DNA from: BOG-224 sp963783505
GTDB taxonomy: Bacteria > Acidobacteriota > Terriglobia > Bryobacterales > Bryobacteraceae
Assembly (NCBI GenBank): GCA_963783505.1
Contig: CAWAOP010000025.1
Span: 62,001-126,000 of the forward strand
Length of the DNA stretch: 64,000 bases
Reading direction: 5' to 3'
Part shown: piece after piece, positions 36,992 through 46,823 of the stretch
Layout of the letters: each line of letters begins with the position of its first letter
Numbering within the stretch: the stretch's first letter is position 1
The notes under the pieces: generated by a model
Databases searched by the model: none
The model's input: only the letters and a program-made list of their open reading frames with translations
What the model was told of the DNA's origin: nothing
Translations under genes and position numbers: made by a program

Positions 36992-38150
36992 ATGGGCGTC
37001 TCCCGAGCCATCGCCGAGCAGATGGAGCACTCTTCCTGGATTCGCCGGATGTTCGAGATCGGCATCCAGCTTCGCAAGGAACGAGGGCCGGAGAACGTCT
37101 TCGACTACTCGCTGGGCAACCCGGAAGTAGACCCGCCGGAGGTGGTCCTCGAGACGCTTCGCCGGGTGGCCGCCGAAGACGGCAGAGGCCACGGTTACAT
37201 GCCCAACGCCGGCTTCCCGGCGGTCCGCGCGGAGATGGCCAGGCGGCTCGCCGCGCGCACCGGCATTCCCTTCACGGGCGAAGACATCGTCATGTCCGTG
37301 GGAGCGGCCGGAGCTATCAACACGCTGCTCAAATCGCTGCTCGACCCCGGTGACGAGGTCATCGTCCTGGCCCCCTATTTCCCCGAGTACCTTTTCTACA
37401 TCGAGAATCACGGCGGGCGCGTGACCATAGTCGAGACCGACGATCGCTGTCAGTTGGATCTTGATCGCATCGCCGCCGCGATTACTCCGCGCACCAAGGC
37501 CATCATCCTGAAATTCTCCGAACAACCCCAGCGGGGCGGTCTATCCTGCGGAAGCGCTTCGCAAGCTGAACGCCATCGTCCGCGACCCTGTTCTGGTCAT
37601 TTCCGACGAGCCTTATCGCACGCTGATTTACGACGGCGCGATGGCGCCGGAAACGCTGTGCCATATCGAGCGATGCGTGCTCGCATGGAGCTGGTCGAAG
37701 GCCATGGCCATAGCGGGAGAGCGCATTGGCTATCTCGCCATTCCGCCCGGCCTCAAGGAGGCGGCCCCGCTGCGCGCCGCGTGTACCTTTGCGACGCGCA
37801 TTCTCGGCTTCATCAACGCTCCCGCTATCTGGCAGCGCGTCGTGGCCGAAGCGCCGGATGTGACGGTGGATATCGCGGGCTACCAGGCCAAGCGCGATCT
37901 GCTGTGCGGAGCGCTCAACGCGATGGGCTATTCGGCGCCGCCGCCGGCGGGCGCGTTTTACGTGTTTCCGAAGACGCCGATTCCCGACGATCTTCGGTTC
38001 GTGCACGAGTTACAGCACGAAGGCATTCTGGCCGTGCCGGGAAGGGGATTCGGGCGCGGCGGTTACATGCGTCTCTCGCTCACGCTGCCGTTCCAGGATA
38101 TCGAACGCTCGCTCCCAGGCTTCGAGCGCGCGCTGAAAAGAGTGGGATAG
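36992..38150 (+). CDS. Class I PLP aminotransferase, one frameshift
   Basis: A fold-type I aminotransferase of the aspartate aminotransferase group, about 385 residues. The N-terminal part has FDYSLGNPEVDPP, MPNAGFPAVRAEMA and SVGAAGAINTLLKSLLDPGDEVI; the C-terminal part has the PLP-lysine block WSWSKAMAIAGERIGY and PPAGAFYVFPKTPI. A break near 37512-37530 separates them: the intended LNSPNNPSGAVYPAEALRK is spread over two frames, and moving one base restores it. Otherwise complete. Substrate is not clear from motifs; aspartate or aromatic amino acids are possible. Confidence 0.85.
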
Positions 38151-38169
38151 GCCTTCGGTCCTTCCCGAA

Positions 38170-38288
38170 GGCCAATACTGTTCACTTAACGCCGTGGCGC
38201 GGGCTGTCAAGCCGGGGGCACTCAGGGCGCAGCCGAGATTCATCCCGGCTTTTCTTGCGGTGCAGCGCCTAGGTGAATAGTGTTGGCC
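38170..38288. mobile_element. 119-bp MITE-like element carrying a family A REP unit
   Basis: Terminal inverted repeats of about 23 bases (left begins GGCCAATACTGTTCACTT, right is its complement with about five changes) bound a core that, on the minus strand, reads like the RAYT-associated REP unit: GCCGGGATGAATCTCGGC, a second stem and GCGCCACGGCG. A related element, with one end recognisable, is at 63173-63257. No coding capacity. Dimensions fit a miniature mobile element or a composite BIME. Confidence 0.7.
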
Positions 38289-38331
38289 TGAAGACTGGCG
38301 GCTCCAGAGTTGCGCGGCGGGGACTGACCCT

Positions 38332-38622
38332 TCAGCCTTTACTTACGGGCTTCCGGCGCTTCTTCTGCGATGGGATCTTGTCCAGTTCCCACACGCGCAT
38401 TTCCTGAATGCTGACCCTGGGGATGTGCAGGCGCCAACGCCCCGGCCGCACCTCCTGGTCCGTGCTGAATTCCATGCCGATCACGACAGCTTCTTCGTTC
38501 TCGTCGAGCAGAAATCCGACTTCGTGCAGTTCGACCAACTGCGGCTGGGCGGATTGATTGTGGTAGTCTCCCGCCTCTTCCGAGACGGCGTCCTTCCACC
38601 GAATGTAAGCCAACCTCATCAT
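38332..38622 (-). CDS. Small hypothetical protein
   Basis: A 96-residue, mostly beta protein with mixed charge (YIRWKDAVSEEAGDYHNQSA, VVIGMEFSTDQEVRPGRWRL, IPRVSIQEMRVWELDKIP) and a basic tail. The pattern of alternating hydrophobics looks like a genuine small folded protein, and I have a sense of similar unnamed proteins on phage and plasmid genomes, but no family can be named. It lies between a MITE and tRNA-Pro. Confidence 0.55.
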   Translation of the reverse strand: MMRLAYIRWKDAVSEEAGDYHNQSAQPQLVELHEVGFLLDENEEAVVIGMEFSTDQEVRPGRWRLHIPRVSIQEMRVWELDKIPSQKKRRKPVSKG

Positions 38623-38712
38623 CGGGGGTCACCCCATTTTAACGCGCTGGCACGCGCAGCCGCGTGGGAATCTCGGCTCCGGACGGCTAACCCGCCCGCA
38701 ATTCCTGCCAAG

Positions 38713-38729
38713 TTGTTTAGTTTAAACAA
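38713..38729. promoter_or_regulatory. AT-rich inverted repeat in the 38.6-39.0 kb spacer
   Basis: TTGTTTA-gtt-TAAACAA is a perfect 7-bp inverted repeat in a GC-rich setting, operator-like. The spacer 38623-38991 has no convincing gene; a 33-codon frame (38773-38874) lacks a ribosome binding site. Confidence 0.4.
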
Positions 38730-38991
38730 GATATGCTTCGTTCCGGACTAAATCGACGAATGGACTTATCTCATGTCGAACTACGATTCAGCGGAAGGCG
38801 GCCCAGACGCGCCACCGAACCGAGTTGCCGAAGTCCTAACCGGCGCGCTGGCGACCGGCTGGCGAAAGGGATAGCATCCAACGGATCGGCGTCATGTCCG
38901 CGCCGTCCTGGTCCGGCCTTGAAGGAGGCGATTCGGAAACCCGTTTCGTCTTCCGGGCCTTCCGCGGTATGGGCCGCCGGCTCCGAGCAAT

Positions 38992-39068
38992 TGGTCGGGG
39001 CGGGGCGATTTGAACGCCCGACCCCCTGCGCCCAAGGCAGGTGCGCTACCAGGCTGCGCTACGCCCCG
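38992..39068 (-). tRNA. tRNA-Pro (UGG)
   Basis: On the minus strand the sequence folds as a full cloverleaf: acceptor CGGGGCG/CGCCCCG, D arm with AGCCTGGTAGCGC, anticodon stem CCTGC/GCAGG with loop CTTGGGC (anticodon TGG), T arm GGGCG with loop TTCAAAT, then A and an encoded CCA (38994-38992). The UGG anticodon and GC-rich acceptor identify proline. Confidence 0.95.
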
Positions 39069-39142
39069 ACTAGTTACTGCTCCCATTCTACCTGAACCAA
39101 GCCGCTCGCTCGCTAAACCGTGTTTCAATTGACGATTAGCCA

Positions 39143-40942
39143 ATGGCACGGAAGAAACTCAAGGGGGGAAATCAAAGATCATCGGAGGCGGCCCTTGCCG
39201 CGGCGCCGCGGCAGAGCGGCGTATTTGAACGGCTGGATATATGGATCTGCGTCGCTCTGGCCACCGTTGTAATGGCCGTCTACAGTTCGGTCGCCAGCCA
39301 CCAGTTCCTTCTTTTTGACGATCCCGACTACATCCCCAAGAACCCGCAGGTGCTCGCCGGGCTCACCGGCTCCGGCATCGCGTGGGCATTCACCTCCATC
39401 CATGCGGGCAATTGGTTTCCGCTTACGTGGATCTCCCTGATGGTGGATTGCCAACTGTTCGGCGCGAACGCCGGCGCGAGCGCTCTCGTCAACGCGCTCT
39501 TCCATGCGATCGACTCGGTCTTGCTGTTCGCCGTTCTGAAACGCGCTACGGGAGAGCGCTGGCCGTCCGCATTGGTTGCGGCGCTATTCGGGCTGCATCC
39601 GCTTCACGTAGAATCCGTCGCGTGGATTGCGGAACGCAAAGACGTCCTCTGCGCGTTCTTCTGGCTGGCGACGATATGGGCTTACCTCCGATACGTCGAG
39701 CGGCCCAGTGCGCGACGCTACGCGTGGGTCGCGGCCGGCTTCGCGATGGCATTGCTGTCCAAGCCCATGGCGGTTACGTTGCCGTTCACGCTCTTGCTGC
39801 TCGACGTTTGGCCGCTCGGCCGCATCGGCGGCGGCCAACGGCGGGGAGGCGCGCGCAGTCCGGGATTGGCCGGCGCAGTACGCGAGAAAATACCGCTCTT
39901 CGCGCTTTCGCTCGCTTCGGCCGCGGTTACGTTCTTCGCTCAGCGAGGGAGCGAGTACGTGATGTCGCTCGGCAAGGTTCCGGTTTCCACGCGCGTTGCG
40001 AATGCGCTGTTTTCCTGGCTTGCGTACGCGGGTCAGTTGCTCTGGCCCTTGAATCTCGCGGCAATCTACCCGTACCCTCTCTCGATTCCCCTCTGGCAGC
40101 CGCTGGGTGGGGCTGCGTTTATTGCCGCCGTTACGGTTCTCGCGATCCGCGCACGCCGGCCGCGTCCCTATTTGTCCGCGGGGTGGTTTTGGTATCTGGC
40201 GACGCTGGTCCCCGTCATTGGGCTGGTGCAGGTCGGGTCGCAAGCGCGCGCGGACCGGTACATGTACATCCCGTCTATCGGGCTCTTCGTCATAATCGCC
40301 TGGGGCGCGCGGGATGCCGTCCGCAGATGGCCTGGCGCGAAATCGGCGATCGCCGGCTTGTGCGCAGCCGCGTGTGCGGCCTGCATCGGACTCACCTGGA
40401 ATCAGATTCAGTACTGGCAGGATACGGAGACGCTCTTCCGCCACTCCCTCAGCGTGACCACGGACGATTACTACGGCCATTGGATTCTCGGCCGCGCGTT
40501 GCACGAAAAGGGTCGCTACGCCGAAGCAATTTCGAACTTCTACGAATCCACGAAGATCCATCCGGGATTCGTGGACGCACACAGGGACCTGGGTGAATTG
40601 CTGGTCGCCGAGGGCCGTACGAACGAGGCGATCGCCGAACTCGGGGCCACCGTCCGGCTCGACCCTCAAGACGCAGAAGCCCAATACAATCTGGGGACCA
40701 CGCTGGCGCAGGAAGGCCGCTTCGAAGAGTCCCTGGTTCCGCTCGGCGCCGCGATCCGTCTCAAGCCGGATTACGTCAAAGCGCACCTGAACCTCGGCAG
40801 CGCGCTGGCCAACCTCGGCCGCATCGACGATGCGATCGCGGAATACTCGGCCGCTCTGCGCCTCGACCCCAATTCCGAAGAGACCCGCGAGGCGCTCGAT
40901 TACGCGCGCGAAGTGAAGAGCGAACAAAGCGGCAGGAAGTAG
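39143..40942 (+). CDS. Multi-pass membrane protein with C-terminal TPR repeats (TMTC/DUF1736-like)
   Basis: A 599-residue inner-membrane protein. About ten transmembrane helices from residue 35 (DIWICVALATVVMAVYSSV) to about 420 carry the family features FDDPDYIPKNPQV, WFPLTWISLMVDCQLFG, ALFGLHPLHVESVAW and AERKDVL, as in the O-mannosyltransferase-like TMTC proteins and bacterial relatives. TPR units follow from about 440 (HWILGRALHEKGRYAEAISNFYE). The Asp-Asp in the first loop is equivalent to the catalytic acidic pair of GT-C glycosyltransferases. A glycosyl-transfer role is inferred from the fold only. Confidence 0.8.
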   Translation: MARKKLKGGNQRSSEAALAAAPRQSGVFERLDIWICVALATVVMAVYSSVASHQFLLFDDPDYIPKNPQVLAGLTGSGIAWAFTSIHAGNWFPLTWISLMVDCQLFGANAGASALVNALFHAIDSVLLFAVLKRATGERWPSALVAALFGLHPLHVESVAWIAERKDVLCAFFWLATIWAYLRYVERPSARRYAWVAAGFAMALLSKPMAVTLPFTLLLLDVWPLGRIGGGQRRGGARSPGLAGAVREKIPLFALSLASAAVTFFAQRGSEYVMSLGKVPVSTRVANALFSWLAYAGQLLWPLNLAAIYPYPLSIPLWQPLGGAAFIAAVTVLAIRARRPRPYLSAGWFWYLATLVPVIGLVQVGSQARADRYMYIPSIGLFVIIAWGARDAVRRWPGAKSAIAGLCAAACAACIGLTWNQIQYWQDTETLFRHSLSVTTDDYYGHWILGRALHEKGRYAEAISNFYESTKIHPGFVDAHRDLGELLVAEGRTNEAIAELGATVRLDPQDAEAQYNLGTTLAQEGRFEESLVPLGAAIRLKPDYVKAHLNLGSALANLGRIDDAIAEYSAALRLDPNSEETREALDYAREVKSEQSGRK

Positions 40943-40996
40943 CCGCGGCGATGGGAATCCCTAAGACCCGCTGAATTGTGTAAAACTGGGTTTTCC

Positions 40997-42493
40997 ATGT
41001 GGCTAGGAATCGATATCGGTACAGGTAGTTCTCGGGCGCTTCTGGTCGACGGGCGCGGACGAGTACGCGCAGGGTTCACCGCGCTCCATGAAGATATGAA
41101 GATGCTCAAGCCCCTTTGGGCCGAGCAGCGTCCGGCGAATTGGTGGGACGCCGCCGTGATCGCCATCAAGGGCGTGCTGGCGGAAGCCGGAGTCTCCGGA
41201 AGCGAAGTGAAGGGCGTCGGCCTCTCGGGGCAGATGCACGGGCTCGTCATCCTCGATGCGGAGTCGCGGGTGATCCGCGATGCGCTCATCTGGTGCGACC
41301 AGCGCAGCCAGGCGCAAGTGGATTGGGTCAACGCGAAGGTGGGCCGCGAAAACATCCTCCGCTATACCGCCAATCCCGTGCTCACCGGCTTCACGCTGCC
41401 GAAACTCCTGTGGGTGCGCGACAACGAGCCCGCGAATTTTGAGCGCGTCCGCAAAGTTCTTCTGCCGAAGGATTACGTTCGCTTCAAGCTTACCGGCGAG
41501 TTTGCCACGGAAGTGTCCGACGCTTCGGGCATGTCGATGTTCGACGTGGTCCAGAGGCGCTGGTCGTGGGAGATGATGGATGCCGTCGGGCTGGACCGTT
41601 CGATTCTGCCCGTGTGCCGCGAATCGGTGGAGACCAGCGGCGTGATCTCGGCCGAAGCCGCGGCGTTGACCGGTCTTGTGGCCGGCACCCCCGTTGTTGG
41701 CGGCGGTGGCGACCAGGCGTCTAGCGCGGTGGGCAACGGAATCGTCGATGCGGGCGCCGTGTCCTGCACGCTGGGCACTTCGGGCGTCGTGTTCGCGCAC
41801 ATGGAGAAGGTGGCGTACGATCCCGCGGGCCGCGTTCACACGTTCTGCCACGCGGTGAAGGGCAAGTGGCACGTCATGGGCGTCACGCAAGGCGCCGGGC
41901 TGAGTTTGCAGTGGTTCCGCAATCAGCTCGCGCCCGGAACGCCGTACGATACGCTGACGGCCGAGGCCGCCAAGTCGCCCGCCGGCGCTCAAGGCCTGAC
42001 GTGGCTGCCGTACCTGATGGGCGAACGCACGCCGCACCTGGATGCCACGGCGCGCGCCGCATGGGTGGGTCTCACCGCGAGTCATACGCGCGCGGACCTG
42101 GTTCGCTCCGTGATCGAAGGCGTGTGCTACAGCCAGCGCGATTGTCTAAACATCATCGAATCCCTGGGCGTGAACATCGGCGTGGTTCGCGCATCGGGCG
42201 GCGGCGCCAAGAGCGTATTCTGGCGGCAGCTTCTGGCTTCCATCATGAATAAGCGCGTGGCCACGCTCGAGACGCAGGAAGGCTCGGCCTACGGCGCGGC
42301 TCTAATCGCCGTGGCGGGATCGGGCGAGTACGGTTCGGTGAGCGAAGTATGCGCCGTGGCGATCCGCGAGACCGATTCCGTTTCGCCCGTCGAGGCCGAC
42401 GCCGCGTTCTACGAAAAGGGGCACCAGATCTACTGCGCGCTGTACCCCGCGCTGAAGCCCATCTACGAGCGGATTGCGGCGCTGGAACAGTAA
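40997..42493 (+). CDS. xylB: Xylulokinase
   Basis: FGGY-family sugar kinase, 498 residues, that phosphorylates D-xylulose to xylulose 5-phosphate for the pentose phosphate pathway. The N-terminal phosphate loop LGIDIGTGSSRALLVD, the QMHGLVILD block, catalytic Asp in GGGGDQASSAVGNG, LGTSGVVFAH and the C-terminal RASGGGAKSVFWRQLLA all fit XylB. Start ATG 40997 gives the standard N-terminus MWLGIDIG; seven extra codons upstream are dispensable. No xylose isomerase or transporter is adjacent, so supply of substrate must come from elsewhere. Confidence 0.9.
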   Translation: MWLGIDIGTGSSRALLVDGRGRVRAGFTALHEDMKMLKPLWAEQRPANWWDAAVIAIKGVLAEAGVSGSEVKGVGLSGQMHGLVILDAESRVIRDALIWCDQRSQAQVDWVNAKVGRENILRYTANPVLTGFTLPKLLWVRDNEPANFERVRKVLLPKDYVRFKLTGEFATEVSDASGMSMFDVVQRRWSWEMMDAVGLDRSILPVCRESVETSGVISAEAAALTGLVAGTPVVGGGGDQASSAVGNGIVDAGAVSCTLGTSGVVFAHMEKVAYDPAGRVHTFCHAVKGKWHVMGVTQGAGLSLQWFRNQLAPGTPYDTLTAEAAKSPAGAQGLTWLPYLMGERTPHLDATARAAWVGLTASHTRADLVRSVIEGVCYSQRDCLNIIESLGVNIGVVRASGGGAKSVFWRQLLASIMNKRVATLETQEGSAYGAALIAVAGSGEYGSVSEVCAVAIRETDSVSPVEADAAFYEKGHQIYCALYPALKPIYERIAALEQ

Positions 42494-42575
42494 TTTTTCC
42501 GGGAGGGCAGACGGCCTGCCCTATGCCACTTAACTAAGAGCCGAAGTCCAGAACTGCAAGATCCGAGGCCCAAAC

Positions 42576-42667
42576 GCCGAGACGAATCTCGGCGCTGCAA
42601 GCCAGATGCTTGCGCCACCCCCGTGGCGCGGCCATTCATGGCTGCCGTCTCGGCATTCGTGCCGAGA
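42576..42667. repeat. Family A REP cluster before guaB
   Basis: GCCGAGACGAATCTCGGC (42576-42593), GCAAGC-cagat-GCTTGC (42597-42613), GCCAC/GTGGC, and TCTCGGC-attcgt-GCCGAGA (42648-42667) stand in a row. The first three match the order seen beside the RAYT gene (57601-57652) and at 63210-63257. It lies in the leader region of guaB, about 100 bases upstream. Confidence 0.75.
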
Positions 42668-42763
42668 TTTTGGGAATCGGCAGCTTCGGAGGAATCCCGG
42701 TATTTGATTGGCATTGGGCGTTCGCCCGCCCCATTCCTTACGCGCGTTATTATGGGGAAAACC

Positions 42764-44202
<1,439 letters not shown>

Positions 44203-44218
<16 letters not shown>

Positions 44219-45264
44219 GCTTCGAAATCCGCCAATACTGCCTTCTCCATCTTCCGCGCCGCGCCGAGGAGCCAGCCGCTCGGACGGCGCTTCAAATCGT
44301 TGGCAAGAACGCTCGGCTTGAGGCTGCCTAGATGGACATTGGCCGTCTCCCAGCCCATCGCGTGAAGCAGGTGGAACTCTTCGCGCAGCTTCGGCAGCGC
44401 CGATAGCTCGATGCGCGAGCAGTCCGGCGCGAGCCGGCGCACGATCCATTTTCTCTGCAGCCGCACGAACGGGTCCGGGCAACGCACCGCGCAATCCAGA
44501 ATGTTCTGATATCGGATTCGCGCGGAGCCTTTGCCTTCTTCCGCCCAAAGGCACGCCGAAGGGGCCAACGCTTTGGCTTCGCGCGCCACCCACCCGCCGC
44601 GCCAATCGGCGAGAGCTACGTAACGCTCGCGGCCCAGGCTGCCGAGACCGGCGATGCGGTGCGAGACGCGCCAGCGCAATCCGCGCTCGGGCATCATGCG
44701 CTCGATCCCCTTGCGCGCGCCCGCCGGAATCTCTGTGCGATGTTCGGGCAGAGCGCTGAGTTTTTCCCAGAACCTGTCGGGCTCGTGAAGGCGCGCGGTC
44801 GCCATCGTATGCAGCGCGGCGTGACGCTCGGCCAATACAACGGGCCTCCCGCCCGCTTTCACAGCGTCGGAATACCCGCGCAGCATTGCGTCGATTCCCC
44901 CCCGTGGCTCGCAGTTCATCCCGGCCAGCAGCGCGCTGGCAGCCAGGCGGATCAGATCGTTCACATAGGGCATTGGCCAAGCTTCGTCAAAATCGTTGAT
45001 GCCCCAAACAAGACGGCCTTCGGCGTCGCGCCAGGTCCCAAAGTTTTCGACGTGCAAATCGCCCACGGCCAGCGCCACGGGAGCGCGCGACTCTTGGCCG
45101 ATCGTCTCCTCCCAGGTTTGCGCCCATCGGTAATACGTGGCGCGCAGAAAAGGAAACGCTGCCGAACGCATCGCGCGATGTTTGAGCCGCAGGTCGAGAG
45201 GGAGCAGACGCAGCCGCTTTCCCAGCCACGCTTCGTAACTTCGGGTTGCTTCGAAGATGTCCAT
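44203..45264 (-). CDS. DUF2252 family protein
   Basis: A 353-residue member of DUF2252, whose fold resembles aminoglycoside-phosphotransferase-like kinases. The family blocks are FPFLRATYYRWAQ near residue 40, VGDLHVENFGTWRD (catalytic-loop-like HxxN), WGINDFDEAWPMPYVNDLIRLA (metal-binding Asp) and MNCEPRGGIDAM. A kinase-like activity is plausible but no substrate is known. It begins about 135 bases downstream of the sixA-like gene on the same strand and converges on guaB. Confidence 0.85.
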
Positions 45265-45399
45265 TTGCCGGTCCCCTAGCGAGGGGCAAAGCGGGGACAG
45301 GCACGAAGTTTCGCAAAAGACGCGAAATTCGAGCGGGCCCAGTGGGCGCCCCCCGTTTTGCAGTCTGTAATCATAATGGGCAGTAATTGCGCCGATCCC

Positions 45400-45879
45400 C
45401 TATGCCGTCGCGGGCGTAATCATCCACTTCAGCTCGCCGTGCGGCCGCGGGCCGGGACGCTCGCAATCCACTCGCACCAGCGCGGCCTTCTTCATATCTA
45501 CGACCAGCGCCGGACTGTTCAACAGAAACGCCGCCAGCGAACTCATCAACGGTTCATGGCTGGCCAACAGCACGGCCCCGTCTCGATGGCCGGCGCGTAT
45601 CGCTTCCCACGCATCGTACGGCGAGGCGTTCGGCTCCAGTTCCCCGGTGCGCTCGATGACGCCGGTAAAGCCCAGCAATTCCGCGGCCATGGCGGCGGTT
45701 TCGAGCGCGCGTTTAAAGGGGCTCGAAAGAATTGCATCCGGACGCACGCCCGCGGCTCGAGCGCGCCTCAAGACACGGCTGAGTTTCTCTTTGCCTTCCG
45801 GAGTCAGCGCCCGTTCGGGGTCGGGCAATCCCGGCCGGGCGTTCTCGGCGATGGCGTGACGAAGCAGATAGATCTCCAT
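45400..45879 (-). CDS. sixA: Phosphohistidine phosphatase SixA-like
   Basis: A 159-residue histidine-phosphatase-superfamily protein. The catalytic RHG-type motif is EIYLLRHAIAE at the N-terminus; second arginine in ILSSPFKRALETA, Glu in GELEPNASP, and the second His in LLASHEPLMSSLAAFLL. SixA removes phosphate from histidine in phosphorelay and PTS proteins. It is divergent from the VapBC operon and close to Ppx and CHAD genes, a polyphosphate/phosphate theme. Short length fits SixA rather than phosphoglycerate mutase. Confidence 0.85.
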   Translation of the reverse strand: MEIYLLRHAIAENARPGLPDPERALTPEGKEKLSRVLRRARAAGVRPDAILSSPFKRALETAAMAAELLGFTGVIERTGELEPNASPYDAWEAIRAGHRDGAVLLASHEPLMSSLAAFLLNSPALVVDMKKAALVRVDCERPGPRPHGELKWMITPATA

Positions 45880-45917
45880 AAACGCTCGTTGCTCGATCCA
45901 TTATACCCATATACGAC

Positions 45918-45935
45918 AACCCATATATATGGGTT
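45918..45935. promoter_or_regulatory. VapBC operator palindrome
   Basis: AACCCATATATATGGGTT is a perfect 18-base palindrome located 19 bases before the vapB start, with a half-site TACCCATATA at 45904-45913. The AT core overlaps a likely -10. VapB-type antitoxins bind such sites to repress their own operon. Confidence 0.65.
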
Positions 45936-45953
45936 TCCTGCTATGATCGTCCT

Positions 45954-46196
45954 ATGAAGACGACCATTGAGGTGGCCGACGGGTTGATGACCGACGCCCG
46001 CCGATTCGCCGCCGAACGCGGTCTGACGCTGCGCGAGGTATTCGAGGCGGGGCTGCGATCCGCCCTGAACGCCGCCCCACGCGGCGAGGCCCGGCGCTTT
46101 CGCCTGAAGCGCCGCGCATTCAAAGGAAAGGGCATCGCCCAGGAGCGCGATTGGGCCGAAATCCGGGGCATGATTTACAAGGGGCGAGGCGAGTGA
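45954..46196 (+). CDS. vapB: VapB-type antitoxin (DUF2191)
   Basis: An 80-residue antitoxin: MKTTIEVADGLMTDARRFAA followed by GLTLREVFEAGLR is a ribbon-helix-helix of the VapB/DUF2191 kind; the basic C-terminus (FRLKRRAFKGKG) and an end like WAEIRGMIYKGRG are the parts that block the toxin. Its TGA overlaps the GTG start of vapC (GTGA), giving translational coupling. Confidence 0.85.
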   Translation: MKTTIEVADGLMTDARRFAAERGLTLREVFEAGLRSALNAAPRGEARRFRLKRRAFKGKGIAQERDWAEIRGMIYKGRGE

Positions 46197-46624
46197 TCGC
46201 CGTCGATACCAACATTCTGGTCCACGCGCATCGCGCCGATTCCCCTTGGCACCGAGCGGCGGACAATCGAATCGCCAATCTGGCCGAGGGCGGAGCGCCG
46301 TGGGCGATCCCCTGGCCGTGCGTACACGAGTTCCTTGCCGTTGTCACGCATCCGAGGATATGGGTCCCGCCGACGCCGCTCCGGTTGGCCATTGAGCAAG
46401 TTCAGGCGTGGTTGGAATCGCCGTCCCTGCATCTGTTGGGGGAAACCCGCGATCATTGGACGAAGCTCAAAGCTCTGATGACTGCGGGCAGTGTGTCAGG
46501 TCCAGCCATCCACGATGCGAGGATTGCAGCCATCTGTCTACAGCATGGCGTGAAGACCCTCTGGAGCCAGGATCGCGATTTCTCCCGCATGAAGGGCCTG
46601 AAAGTCGTCAATCCGCTCGTCTAG
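46193..46624 (+). CDS. vapC: VapC-type PIN-domain toxin
   Basis: A 143-residue PIN-domain endoribonuclease. Acidic metal ligands are Asp in IAVDTNILVHAHR, Glu in PCVHEFLAVVT, Asp in AIHDARIAAI and Asp in LWSQDRDFSRM. Start is GTG 46193 overlapping the vapB stop, which puts the PIN motif at the N-terminus as usual; the longer frame is a shadow. Such toxins cleave tRNA or rRNA loops. Third toxin-antitoxin module in the window. Confidence 0.87.
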   Translation: MIAVDTNILVHAHRADSPWHRAADNRIANLAEGGAPWAIPWPCVHEFLAVVTHPRIWVPPTPLRLAIEQVQAWLESPSLHLLGETRDHWTKLKALMTAGSVSGPAIHDARIAAICLQHGVKTLWSQDRDFSRMKGLKVVNPLV

Positions 46625-46655
46625 CGCGCCGACAAGGTGAACTTGTGCGATTCGG

Positions 46656-46740
46656 CCTCCGCTCCCTCACGGTCGCGGCTCGGCTCGACGGTCTTGCACA
46701 TGGCCCGCAAGCCGAGCCGCGACCGTGAGGGAGCGGAGGG
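46656..46740. repeat. Palindromic repeat family B, copy 2 (most complete)
   Basis: Arms 46656-46685 and 46711-46739 are perfect or nearly perfect complements (core CCCTCACGGTCGCGGCTCGG) around a 25-base loop. It separates vapC from ppx. Confidence 0.85.
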
Positions 46741-46823
46741 TCGCAAAAGAACCACGTCACTCGGTCATAGCACGGGCACCGGCGCGCCGGATATCCTCCG
46801 CAACCGCTGTTAGCATGGGGTCT

